Below, piece after piece: positions 12,473 to 22,122 of a stretch of DNA of 39,961 nucleotides. The notes under the pieces were generated by a model that was not told where the DNA came from, did no database searches, and saw nothing but the letters and a program-made list of their open reading frames with translations. A program made the translations under genes and the position numbers. Positions within the stretch are counted from its first letter, which is position 1; every line of letters begins with the position of its first letter. This stretch comes from Saccoglossus kowalevskii. Its lineage: Eukaryota; Hemichordata; Enteropneusta; Harrimaniidae. The stretch lies in NCBI RefSeq assembly GCF_000003605.2, contig NW_003158728.1, positions 29,373 to 69,333 of the forward strand, read 5' to 3'.

Positions 12473-12636
12473 TTAAAGCGGGGAGTCGTCACCTGCGCAT
12501 GCGTCAGGTAGCCATAGCGTGTCATTGTTTACAAACAATCGTCTACCCACGAGCCTTTGCGTTTTTAACGTGTGTTGTTATCGTCGCCTGGGACTCAATT
12601 TACGCGCGTGCGCAGATGACGACCCTCCCGCTTTAA
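12473..12636. mobile_element. MITE family 1, copy A (164 bp, TTAA ends)
   Basis: The element begins TTAAAGCGGGGAGTCGTCA and ends GACGACCCTCCCGCTTTAA. The ends are imperfect inverted repeats and both carry TTAA, the target of piggyBac-type transposases. A second copy in opposite context lies in a dynein intron at 37,411-37,571, sharing the internal stretch TAGCGTGTCATTGTTTACAA. There is no coding capacity. It starts about 50 bases past the NXPE stop codon, and its edge supplies an ATTAAA in the NXPE sense, a possible poly(A) signal. Confidence 0.8.
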
Positions 12637-12686
12637 TGTGCGTCGTGATGCGTAGTTAGATAGAATATATCGCTTTTTGGCGAGAA

Positions 12687-13470
12687 TTAGAAGTAAGTCG
12701 GACAAGAAAATGAAAAGAATAAATCAAGTTGTTGTCGCACAACATTATCTGTTGGATGAACATGGTTTGTACTAAAATGAGCAAGTGACATGTCCCACAC
12801 ATCAACAAATCGAACACCAATGCCAGCGAATATTGCCCTGGATATTCTGTTCATATCAAACAACGTCCAATCGCTGCTATGAATGTAAGATTGGCTGTTG
12901 GGGTGGTCTCTCGGATGCGAACTTTTTATTACCACCATAGAATCAGGGCATCTCTCCACCAATCGAATAACAGCATCACGTACGTGGAGTAATCGTTCAA
13001 TGTACGAGCGTCCCGTCCAGGACGCGTAGTGATACGTCAGGCTAAGCACAACGATGGCGTTGCAATGTTTAATCTTGTCTATCATATCGGCTTCAAACTT
13101 CTGGTTCCAGAAGCTAATCGGAATAGTTCCAGTTATAACAGCGTTGAATTCAAATATCAGCGTGATGTTGTACTCGGTACTAGTCCAAAATCGTCGGATC
13201 TGATCCCCGGCGGATTTTAGTCCAATTAGCCACGTTAGCGTCTCGTGCCAGATTCGAACCGTTGAATCCCCTAATATGTAAACAGTTTTTCCCGTGAGGC
13301 ACTTCTGCATTTGTTCGATGGTCCACCGTTTGGTTTTACAGACGAGGGACGTCCAGGTCGAATCGCTTTCCCACCACCCGTCTGAAAGCTGCATTGGAAT
13401 ATCTGGCCCGCAGGTGGGAAGATTGTTCAGAATGAACGTAGCCCTGGAATCAGTCATTGTTGCGTCTTTA
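12687..13470 (-). CDS. NXPE-like exon: PC-esterase domain and stop
   Basis: This last exon encodes about 260 residues and ends CPTYF-stop. Visible motifs: the GWW segment after a Cys; CLTGKTVYILGDSTVRIW with the esterase nucleophile Ser; a central VVLSLTYHYASW block; SSHPRDHP; and DVWDMSLAHFSTNHVHPTD with the likely catalytic Asp and His. The 5' boundary is placed at an AG (13,472-13,471) because it gives the correct phase after the preceding exon. The polypyrimidine tract there is weak, so the start could be off by a few codons. An in-frame TAA upstream rules out a much longer exon. Confidence 0.8.
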
Positions 13471-14065
13471 CTTGGACCTTAATATGAACAGATACAAATG
13501 GGTGATGATTTACTGTACAAGATATAGCATGCATTAAACACAATACATAGTTCATTCAAAATTAAAGTCAACTATCTAAGTTTCCAACATGGTATATTGG
13601 AAGTTTTCAAGTTAGTTGTCAAATTCACGTATATGTGTACATCGTTCTAGACAATACGATAACCTAAAATACATATTATAAAACAGTCATAGTTGTCAAC
13701 CGCACCGTGTTTTATACGGGTCCCATGCGACGTCTAGAACGCACGTAAAATGTATTGTTCACATAATATTATAACTCGCACTGCGTGGCATGTATGTTGA
13801 CACAGTTAGCATGTTACTAACTAATCTGTCTGGTGTATAGCGAGTGTCAATTAATGTAAGAATATAAATATATTATTTACTTTTTATTGATATACTAAGT
13901 GGTCCTTCAGTCAGTGCTTCCACCAGATAAGGTCTGTCGAAGGAAGATAGAATAAGTAAGTTATGTAAGTGTACATATGTGACAAACTGACCACGCCCAT
14001 TCATTTTCAGACGAACACCCCCCTCCCTGGGGCGGGACCTCAATGTAGGGAATGTTAGAACATAC
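13471..14065 (-). other. NXPE-like intron
   Basis: A 595-base intron with a GTATGT donor at 14,065-14,060. No repeat or RNA gene is recognised inside. Confidence 0.6.
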
Positions 14066-14622
14066 CTTGAAAACAATTCTCTCACTCCATCTGTCAAAAT
14101 ATCTTCCACACGGCTTTCCAGACTATACGGCTTAACGCTGATAATGGACAGCGCCTCACACGGCAAACTTGATGGAGGCTCGCAGACAAACCTGTATCTC
14201 CTAAAGCGTTGAAGTTGCGGTATTCACACATGTTGTCCTGTGTACCCCTGGTTACGTAGCACATGCTCGTCTCCCGACCAACGTGGTTATGGAAAATCCC
14301 AACCCAGTTGACGCTGTGTCCCCGCGGTCGGTACACGTGTTCAATCCAGCGTATGGCTTGCGCGGGATGTACAAGCGTGACGTACACGTAAGCGTTTCCC
14401 TGCCAACCAGCAAAGAAATACACACTGTATGTGCCATTATGGTAATCAACTACCCTTCCCGTGGTGCTCTTCCACATCAGGCTGTTTGACATAACGGCGA
14501 AGAAGAAATCTCCTCCGGACTGTCGTCTTCGCCCATTTGAATCAAATGTTTCTATGACAACGTGGACGAAATCACCTTGTTTGACAGTTGCCTGTTTTTC
14601 TGCGTTTTGAAATAACGTTAAT
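14066..14622 (-). CDS. NXPE-like exon: neurexophilin-type domain, frameshifted
   Basis: Begins after a TGTAG acceptor and completes an Arg codon split with the previous exon. It encodes LTLFQNAEKQATV..., a SGGDFFFAVMS strand, GRVVDYHNGTYSVYF with a potential N-glycosylation site (NGT), a HPAQAIRWIEH segment and a Cys-rich part. The frame running through CEYRNFNALGDTG then fails. The homologous continuation FVCEPPSSLPCEALSIIS lies one frame over, starting near 14,190. The exon is 557 bases, one short of what its two boundary phases require. It ends at TTTTCAAG before a GTATGT donor. Confidence 0.75.
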
Positions 14623-15355
14623 CTACATCATAAAAAAATACATTACAGGTGCAGTTTTCAGTATTGTGTCGTGCAAAGTTAAATTGTCACACTACATGGA
14701 ACAACACGGATGTATAAGACAGTTAATTAAATAATGGTGTACTACGTACATATTTGTACAAGCGATTAATAATTTCTGTAATGGAGTCGACTACTATCGC
14801 GAAAAAGAATAGAAAAAAATGCCTAGCAGGAAACATATGTGCACATTCTGATTAAATAATATCCTAGTTTAGGCATTAATCTTATTTTGTTTACTTTTCT
14901 CAGTTGCTAATTGCAAAAGCCCATAAGGTATGGGGCAAAATGAAATAACATGAGGTTATTACGAGGATACCGAAAAGTATGCACGAAGACAGTACAGCGG
15001 GAGTATCAACCGCTGCGCAGCTTTTCATCCCAAGAATGCTAGTACATCATAGGAATAACGAGATACAAAAAGTTTAGAATAGATTGAGCGAACTTCTTTG
15101 TATGGGGTCCGGTCAAACTCTTGGTGCTGCCATGTTTGTTTCTATTATTAGAGGACGCTTACGCGCGTAAAATATAAACTTAACAATACAAATTTTAGTA
15201 ATAATAATATGTATTAAATTTTAAAATGTACACACCGTACAGTTCATCAGATTGTAGTCAGATTGGTTATGTGTGCAACGTCTTAAAAAAAACCTGAACA
15301 GAATGAAAGTTCTGCCCCTGATTTGAGTTACCCCATACATCCACTGCATAATTAC
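14623..15355 (-). other. NXPE-like intron
   Basis: A 733-base intron, GTAATT donor and TGTAG acceptor. AT-rich, with no element recognised. Confidence 0.6.
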
Positions 15356-15552
15356 CTGGTTGTGAAAGGAGACGTTACTTCACTTGTGTCTCCCATAAAA
15401 CGAGCGTTATCGTCATTTAGTAACCTTGGTAGCAAACGTGTAACCATCTGGTCGAGTCTTACGGACATGTTCATTTGCATATCACATGTCACCTCTTCAT
15501 TTACTTCTCGTGCCGTCGTCCATCTGAAGTCGTCGTTCACTTTGCCAACAAA
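15356..15552 (-). CDS. NXPE-like exon: N-terminal segment
   Basis: This exon is bounded by a strong acceptor (ACTCCCCTCTTCAG) and a GTAATT donor after ACAACCAG. It encodes 65 residues starting FVGKVNDDFRWTTAREVNEE and ending DTSEVTSPFTT, plus two bases of an Arg codon that the next exon completes. The phase match and the TSPFTTRLTLF junction, resembling the start of the NXPE neurexophilin domain, support it. There is no signal peptide here, so at least one earlier exon is needed. Confidence 0.7.
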
Positions 15553-16370
15553 CTGAAGAGGGGAGTATAACAATGGGTGTGCGTAATATGCTGACTGTCT
15601 GTTTATTTCCTGTTGATTTATCCAATAAAATCGTTAATAATAATATATTCTGATAGACATTATTCTTGCGCTTTAGGCATGGCTTTACAATAATGTGTGA
15701 GGGCGCAACTCAATCGATGACGTCAGGTTATTAAATGGTCTGACAAATAAATCACAGCGATTATTTGCTTTTTTGCTTGTTCTGTATTATTGCGGGCAGA
15801 AGTAGTCGAATTAACAAGTTTGTGATGCGTGCAATTACAAATATTTTATAATCATTAGCTGAATGTTCTCTGTGTGTCAGTGCAAAACATCATTCCTGTT
15901 CCCGTGGAGTTAGCGATTTTGTGACGTCAAAATCTCGTGTATGAGTGAAGACATTTAAATCGATAACTTCTGTTTGTCTAGAATGTAGTCATCTCTCTCG
16001 AAAACATAATTTCCATAGATGGCCGACTACATGTCCAAACGATGTGGATATTTTGCTTGAGACAGGTAAAGTTGCTTTTAAAGGGCGGTGGTCTTCGCAC
16101 CGCGCATGTGCGACATTTGTGTTGATAAACATTGATTTTCCCACAACCCTATGCGCTTTTCTAATGGAAATCACAGTTGTGACCTGGACTTGCACTAATT
16201 ACCGCCGGCGACTTCTTTTATAACTTCCTAAAAAATACCTAATTAAAGCTTGGTAACTTCTCAGTTTGTACTGATCTGCGCAACAGTCAAAGTCGCCATC
16301 TTTGTTTATATGAGATCCATAATTCGCGCATACGTGGCGCGACGACCACCGTCCTTTAGTATTCACTCAC
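15553..16370 (-). other. Putative first intron of the NXPE-like gene
   Basis: If the tentative first exon is right, this is an 818-base intron with a GTGAGT donor. MITE family 3 copy A fills its 5' third and ends 12 bases from the donor. Confidence 0.35.
16079..16358. mobile_element. MITE family 3, copy A (about 280 bp)
   Basis: Ends are imperfect inverted repeats: TAAAGGGCGGTGGTCTTCGC at the left and GCGACGACCACCGTCCTTTA at the right. The sequence matches, in reverse complement, a second copy at 18,244-18,507 along most of its length, including TGTGCGACATTT, TGATAAACATTGATTTT and GTCGCCATCTTTGTTTATA. No transposase frame is present. The element carries GTCGCCATCTT (16,292-16,302), the reverse of a YY1-like AAGATGGCGAC. 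Confidence 0.85.
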
Positions 16371-16409
16371 CAACTGTGTTATCACAGCCCCCAGAATAAA
16401 ACCAATCAT
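16371..16409 (-). CDS. Tentative first coding exon of the NXPE-like gene
   Basis: ATG at 16,409-16,407 opens a 13-codon frame, MIGFILGAVITQL, ending exactly at a TTG|GTGAGT donor in phase 0, as the next exon requires. Joined to FVGK it makes a hydrophobic stretch of about 15 residues that could serve as a short signal peptide or signal anchor, fitting the family's secretory location. There is no homology support, and the positively charged region is missing, so this is only a suggestion. Confidence 0.28.
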
Positions 16410-17319
16410 GAAATGGTACACCTTTGAGAGAAGCAGGCATCCACATATGTACTTGATGCATAGCGACCGGGTTCGGAATAGGCGTCGTATCCTCATCTTC
16501 GATCTTAGATACAATTGATGTAAGCTGATGTAATAAAAAAATAAGCTTTACACGTAACACAAAAAAAATTATCGGTTCTATCGGCGAAGCACCGTGATTT
16601 TGGTGATTGGAATGGGTTCCGAGGATGTTTTGATCTGTATTAGCATAACAATGAAAATTATTATTGGGCGGGGCAGAGTCAATTATTGAGTGGGGATAGA
16701 GGGACTGTGAGTGGGGTTTACTGTAAAATGACAATAGTCTACGTTACTAAGCGTAGTTTAGCAGTCGCCATGACTCGTGCATCTACGTCATAATTACGTC
16801 ACATAAATGAGTTGGAAGATTTGTTGCTGAGTACTACAAGACACTTGCTTAAAATTTTAAAACTACTGGTGCTGACCAAAACTTCAAAAAGCTAAAACAG
16901 AAATGTTCGCAAAATTTATAATTACTTGAACCCCTACAACCTGTTAGCAGTGGCCCAAGAGAAAAGTTGGTTGCCATGGTTAGCATTTGATATACGCCCG
17001 TAAGATAAATTTGCGAATATTGGATATATCGTGGCGCTTCTCCTATAACAAGCCCGTCTGCGCACGCGTACTACATTGCTTATTTTCATTTCAGTAGGCA
17101 ACCAATATACTATTCGAAATATAACATTGTAATTTTCTTTAAAACGTAGCAGTTCCGATTACGTGTAGTGTCACTGTTAATTTTTCGTGACCATTTTTAT
17201 TTTATTGTAAATGTTCGTAGTAACCATACAGATTCGTAAAAATAACAATATATTTTACACACGTTTAATATCACATGATATAAACATATACTATACCATC
17301 AGTGTAGCGAGGAGGGGCT

Positions 17320-17360
<41 letters not shown>

Positions 17361-18243
17361 CCGCATAAATGATTAACCCAAATTTTCATTGAACTTAATT
17401 GGCATTGAACTCTCGAAATCAGTTTCTTTATAGCTTTACATGGGCGGGCGACGTAATACACGACAAATCCTAATACCAGGGTCGAGATCGCCAGGTGTTT
17501 TATAGGGGGGGGGTGACGTTACTGCAATAGAATGTGTGTAAGACTGGAAGATATTTCAGTGCAAGCATGTTTGCGCATTTCTTTGATTTGTGTAAAGTTT
17601 TCAGTCCACGCCACGATGTGATCTTTACAGCGTGGGATCATCCTATGATTCAACCTTTCACTCCGCCATAGTCTAAATGCACATTATATTACGACAGACT
17701 TACCTGTTTGTCAATATCCTACCATGCTGTATGGATATGATTACTTGATGCGTCTACTTCTTTCAGGGGTGACTGTAAGCGCCATTTTAATCATATAACT
17801 TCCACATGCAAACTGCCGTGGACGACACATACTCGTGTATTTACTCAGTTAAAGTCCAAAGTTCGGAATATTGGTGACGCGAAGCTACTATGGCGATTTA
17901 GTATTACGGCCATATTTTTGAAGCGTACAGTGGAAAAAGACAGTTTCTATTGATTAATTAACATATTCTCATTCCCGCTTTCTTTTTTAGTCGAAGTAAT
18001 GGTACATCGGCGTCGATGTTTCTAAATTAATAGTTCAGTCAATTGATACGCCCTCTATTGACCATATTGAATATAATAAATCACGTTTAGGTAATAGTAC
18101 TACAACAGATATCCTGTATTCGTTATTATTGATACAATTATTTCGGGAGATTCCCTCACCTGACTTCCTATAAGAGTAAAATTTAACGCGCATTAGATTG
18201 CGTATTTTCAGTACAGACATACATACACATATACATAAGCACT
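16410..18243. other. Non-coding stretch between two MITE copies
   Basis: No gene supported. Contents include an (AT)n tract at 17,322-17,358 and scattered CpG-containing patches. The 123-codon minus frame at 16,363-16,734 overlaps the tentative NXPE exon in another frame and shows no recognised motif. Confidence 0.5.
17322..17358. repeat. (AT)n microsatellite
   Basis: An uninterrupted run of about 18 AT dinucleotides. Confidence 0.95.
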
Positions 18244-18507
18244 TAAATGGCGGTAGTTGTCGTGCCACGCATGCTCAAGATATATTGGTCTCCTATAAAC
18301 AAAGATGGCGACTTTGACTGTAATTAGGTATTTTTTAGGTGATTGGAAGGTATTGGAGGAGTCACTGGTGATAGTTAGTGCAAGTCGCGCACAGGTCAAA
18401 CCTCATACTTGTGATTCCCATTAGAAGAGCACATTGGATTGTGGTAAAATCAATGTTTATCAGACAGAAATGTCGCACATGTGCAACACAACGACCACCG
18501 CCCTTTA
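18244..18507. mobile_element. MITE family 3, copy B (about 264 bp, inverted)
   Basis: Reverse-complement counterpart of the copy at 16,079-16,358. The left end is TAAATGGCGGTAGTTGTCG and the right end is ACGACCACCGCCCTTTA. It holds AAAGATGGCGACTTTGACTG (YY1-like motif at 18,302-18,312) and AATCAATGTTTATC in the expected mirrored order. A further partial end (GGCACGACGACCACCGGCC) lies at about 18,589-18,607, suggesting a third decayed copy. Confidence 0.8.
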
Positions 18508-19028
18508 AAGTGCGAATTTCAGGTAAACAAACAATGTATTTTACAGGCATTGTGTACGTCGCTATGGGTCCCATATCGAACAGGACATGGCACGACGACC
18601 ACCGGCCTATTACGCTGCGGTTTCAGAAATCCGTTGCTATAACTTATGACATAAATAATTCATCGGGTGTGTCAGATTGCTTATACAATATATTCCTTCA
18701 ATGGACGACGCTGCACGATTTCTTAATAAATCACATTCCATGTTTGCGGCTGTCTTCATGAACATCTTTCAGGCAACATGTATTATATCACAACCAATGA
18801 AAAAGTTCATTATTTTATTCCCCTTCTCTGATTTATTTTTAATATTTTCAACGATGACACTCTTTGTTTTGTTTTTTTTGCGTTTCAGGGAATTTTGTGT
18901 CAACAAGACAAGGCAAGTGTTGTTCATCTTTGCATTGAGATTCTCAGTTCGGGGATTGGCGATCACGCATTTAATTACATTTATTCAATTTCGGAAATAT
19001 TTGTGACAAGTCATGTTTGTGTAGTTGC
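18508..19028. other. Non-coding stretch, no gene recognised
   Basis: Overlapping plus-strand frames at 18,378-18,761 and 18,677-19,006 start in or near the MITE and have no recognised motif. I see nothing else here. Confidence 0.5.
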
Positions 19029-19660
19029 AGTTCTCACTGCCTCTATCCATAACCACCTGTAGTAGGTTCAGTCCTCCACTGTCCTACTCTCACATCATCT
19101 ACTGACCATTAACTAGATGTAGTTCTCACTGCCTTTATTCATAACCACCTGTAGTAGGTTCAGTTCCCACTGTCCTACTCTCACCTCACCTACTGACCAT
19201 TATATAAACTAGATGCAGTTCTCACTGCCTCTATCCATAACCACCTGTAGTAGGTTAAGTTTCCAATGTCCTACTCTCACATCATCTACCGACTATTAAC
19301 TAGATGCAGTTCTCACTGCCTCTATCCATAACCACCTGTAGTAGGTTAAGTTTCCAATGTCCTACTCTCACATCATCTACCGACTATTAACTAGATGCAG
19401 TTCTCACTGCCTCTATCCATAACCACCTGTAGTAGGTTAAGTTTCCAATGTCCTACTCTCACATCATCTACCGACTATTAACTAGATGCAGTTCTCACTG
19501 CCTCTATCTATAACCACCTGTAGTAGGTTAAGTTTCCAATGTCCTACTCTCACCTTATCTACTGACCATTAACTAGATGCAGTTCTCACTGCCTTTATCA
19601 ATAACCACCTGTAGCAGTTTAAGTTCCCAATGTCCAAGATGCAGTTCTCACTGTCGTCAC
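19029..19660. repeat. Minisatellite, about 91-bp unit, seven copies plus a fragment
   Basis: AGTTCTCACTGCC starts at 19,029, 19,121, 19,217, 19,308, 19,399, 19,490 and 19,581, with a shortened copy at 19,643. Each unit contains ATAACCACCTGTAGTAGGTT and TGTCCTACTCTCAC. The central copies are nearly identical at exactly 91 bases. The outer ones differ by small indels, the usual pattern of unequal exchange. Confidence 0.95.
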
Positions 19661-21838
19661 CTTTCGCATGGTCCGATTGTTATTTATACTGATACATCGG
19701 GGGTTCAAAATGGATACTCCTGTTCACAAAATAATGCTAAAAGTGTACACTAATTTACAGACTAGATTTTTAGGGTTTTTGTATGGGCAATTGATTTCCA
19801 GCAGGGATTTCGCTATCATACAAGCTTGAAAAACTGAAGGTGCTAGGAGCCCCAGGCAAGATTGACTGCAGTGTCAGACCCTGGTATTTTATGTTATGTT
19901 AAACAAATTTATGTTAAACTCATTTTCAAGGCAACTTACAGAAATCAGGTTCATTGCTTTAAATAACCATAACGAATAGGATAGCTAGCTTACAGGTGAA
20001 TCTGTATCTGAAGAGTTAGCAACTAAATAATCCCTATAATTTTGTCGCATGTATGGATATTGGATACGGTAACCCACAGAAAATGCCCGGATGTGTCTGA
20101 CCTAGGTTTACATGTAATTTACCATTCATTGTGGAAAAAATAAATGACACATTTAGTTTTAAATATGAAAACATGCACACTTTATTAGAAGATACAAGCA
20201 TTGGTCCATCCAACAAGGCGTACAGTGTGAGAATAATTACACTAAACAATGTACATATCACAACAGACAAGCACCACACACAGTTATTTTACAATTTATA
20301 GATACTGGCCAGCCACCCCTACACTGAGGTTAAGTGGATAAATCTGCTGAACAAAACAATGTGCCCTCACCAACTTCACATCAGTATAGGGGTGGGAAGG
20401 GCACTAATCAAAGACGGAATGTTCAAGTAGATTTGTTCGATTTGTAATTGATAAAAAAAAATGTAAATGCATATAAGGATGACCACAGCCATAAGAAATG
20501 ACATCATCATGGATGTGCTAGAATGAAAAAGTCTTCCACTTTACCAGGATGATGCAAGTACATGGACGGATTAGACTGGAAGTCAGTTTTATATCTTGTT
20601 TAATATTATATAAACATATACAAGTTCACTCCAAACAAACCAATTTTGATTAAATATCCCATTTTTTACTACAATGCCATATAACATCATTTTCCTGACC
20701 CTAACACCCCTATTCACAAAGTGGAATGACCAACAAGTTTGTCAGCCTTAGCAAATTAGGTACTGTGTAAGACAGACTGTCAATTTAAATCTATTACGAA
20801 AACACACTTTTTACAATTTTAAATGGTTCACAAAGGCTGTCCTTAAAAGGTTATCAAATTTAACATGGATATCTTAAGCCAGTTCACTGTTCGGCTGCCA
20901 TTTTGTTTTTGCCCATGATGCAATGCAAGGTCAAAGGTTACTTGGTACCAAAAATTGAATCCAAAATGGCTGTCTAAGTTCAAAGGTTAAATTCATAAAT
21001 CCAAAATGGCTATTACTAAGTTGAAAGGTAACAAATATAAAACTAGTATCAAATCAATCCAGAGCAGTTGTTTATTTTTTACTGAATACAAGACATTTTT
21101 GTATTAAATCTTGGTATGAGGTCAATAGAGGGATAAGGTCAAGAAAATGATGCACTTTTAAATATAATTAAACAATTGCACACATGATTAGTAGGCAGGA
21201 TTAAAGGTCATGCTATGTTTGGACGTTTCATTCAGCACCAGTTGATGCTATATTGTCACAATATTATCACACAGGTTCACATAGTTTGAAAAAAAAAACA
21301 TTATAAATAATAACAAAACAAAAAAATCTTTACAATCATTTTCTCATTAAGAAATTAATATTGCTAGTAACGCAAATGAAAAAAAAATTATATGGTTTAT
21401 TTCGGCAGAAGTTATATAAGATATGGCTAGAAGGAATGGTGCAATAAGCTTTTGGAAATTTTTTTACTTGGCAGCCAAGATGCTCCAACTTTAAAAATGG
21501 ACGGTTGATGGAAAAAAAAATGTAATATATATAATTCAAAAACCAAATCTGCTTGTCAGCAGACGATAAAACAAATTTGCTACCATAATTGCAGCATTTT
21601 GTTTTCTCTGTCACCTAATGGTAAGGCACACCAATTACTGAAATCCTGTACGCGAAATACAGAAAAAGGAAGTCTGCGTAACTGTAAACTATACGCAAAA
21701 ACAAACATAATGATCTGAGCATATAGTAAAATGAACTAGGAAAGATTTTGTGAGGTACCATAATAAGTGTGGCTGTTATAACAATTGCAGCAAAAGAAAT
21801 TGTACAAAAATACAAATTATTTTCCTTGTACTGGTTGA
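19661..21838. other. Intergenic sequence and dynein 3' untranslated region
   Basis: The part nearest 21,838 should be the 3' UTR of the minus-strand dynein gene. AATAAA in the minus sense occurs at 21,401-21,396, 21,076-21,071 and 20,186-20,181. The first gives a UTR of about 440 bases and is the simplest choice, but nothing here decides between them. No other gene is seen. Confidence 0.5.
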
Positions 21839-22122
21839 TTACTTAGTGTCGCATAGCAACGCGACACCACGCAATACCCAATGGTCAGGGTGTTGTACTG
21901 TACGCAGGTATAACGGGAAGATGTACGTCAGATCAGTACGCACAGGTTTCTTATACACGGGACACTCGTAGAGTTTAGGGTCTTTAGGTCCGACATTGTT
22001 GATTGCATAAACGTGGACAACTGGCAGGGGAGTGAATAGTACCTTGGGAGAGGGCTCAATTAGCTTACAGTTACGCCTATCCCATCCTGCACCATCTAAA
22101 TACAGACCATGGATGTACACAC
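21839..22122 (-). CDS. DNAH8: DNAH8-like terminal exon 27
   Basis: Completes Gly, then [52 protein letters not shown] and [14 protein letters not shown] lead to the TAA. This is the conserved end of the dynein C-terminal domain. Confidence 0.96.

Larger units (their letters stand above)
12687..15552 (-). pseudogene. NXPE-family (neurexophilin + PC-esterase) gene with a frameshift
   Basis: Three spliced exons on the minus strand: 15,552-15,356, 14,622-14,066 and 13,470-12,687. Reading order gives an N-terminal segment, a neurexophilin-like beta domain (YGGDF-type motif seen as SGGDFFF; GRVVDYHNGTYSVYF), a Cys-rich linker, then a PC-esterase domain. The esterase has GDSTVR, carrying the nucleophile Ser, and a C-terminal DVWDM...NHVHP block with the Asp and His. 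NXPE proteins are secreted or type II membrane proteins of poorly known function; the fold is related to acyl or polysaccharide esterases. The middle exon is one base short of frame (near 14,190). The protein would be about 510 residues, close to known NXPE lengths. The frameshift could be a true lesion, an allele or an assembly error, so 'pseudogene' is provisional. Confidence 0.7.

Noticed and set aside
13245-13265. tRNA B-box-like GGTTCGAATCT on the minus strand
   Set aside because: It lies inside the NXPE coding sequence at the conserved GDSTVRIW motif, and no cloverleaf can be built around it.
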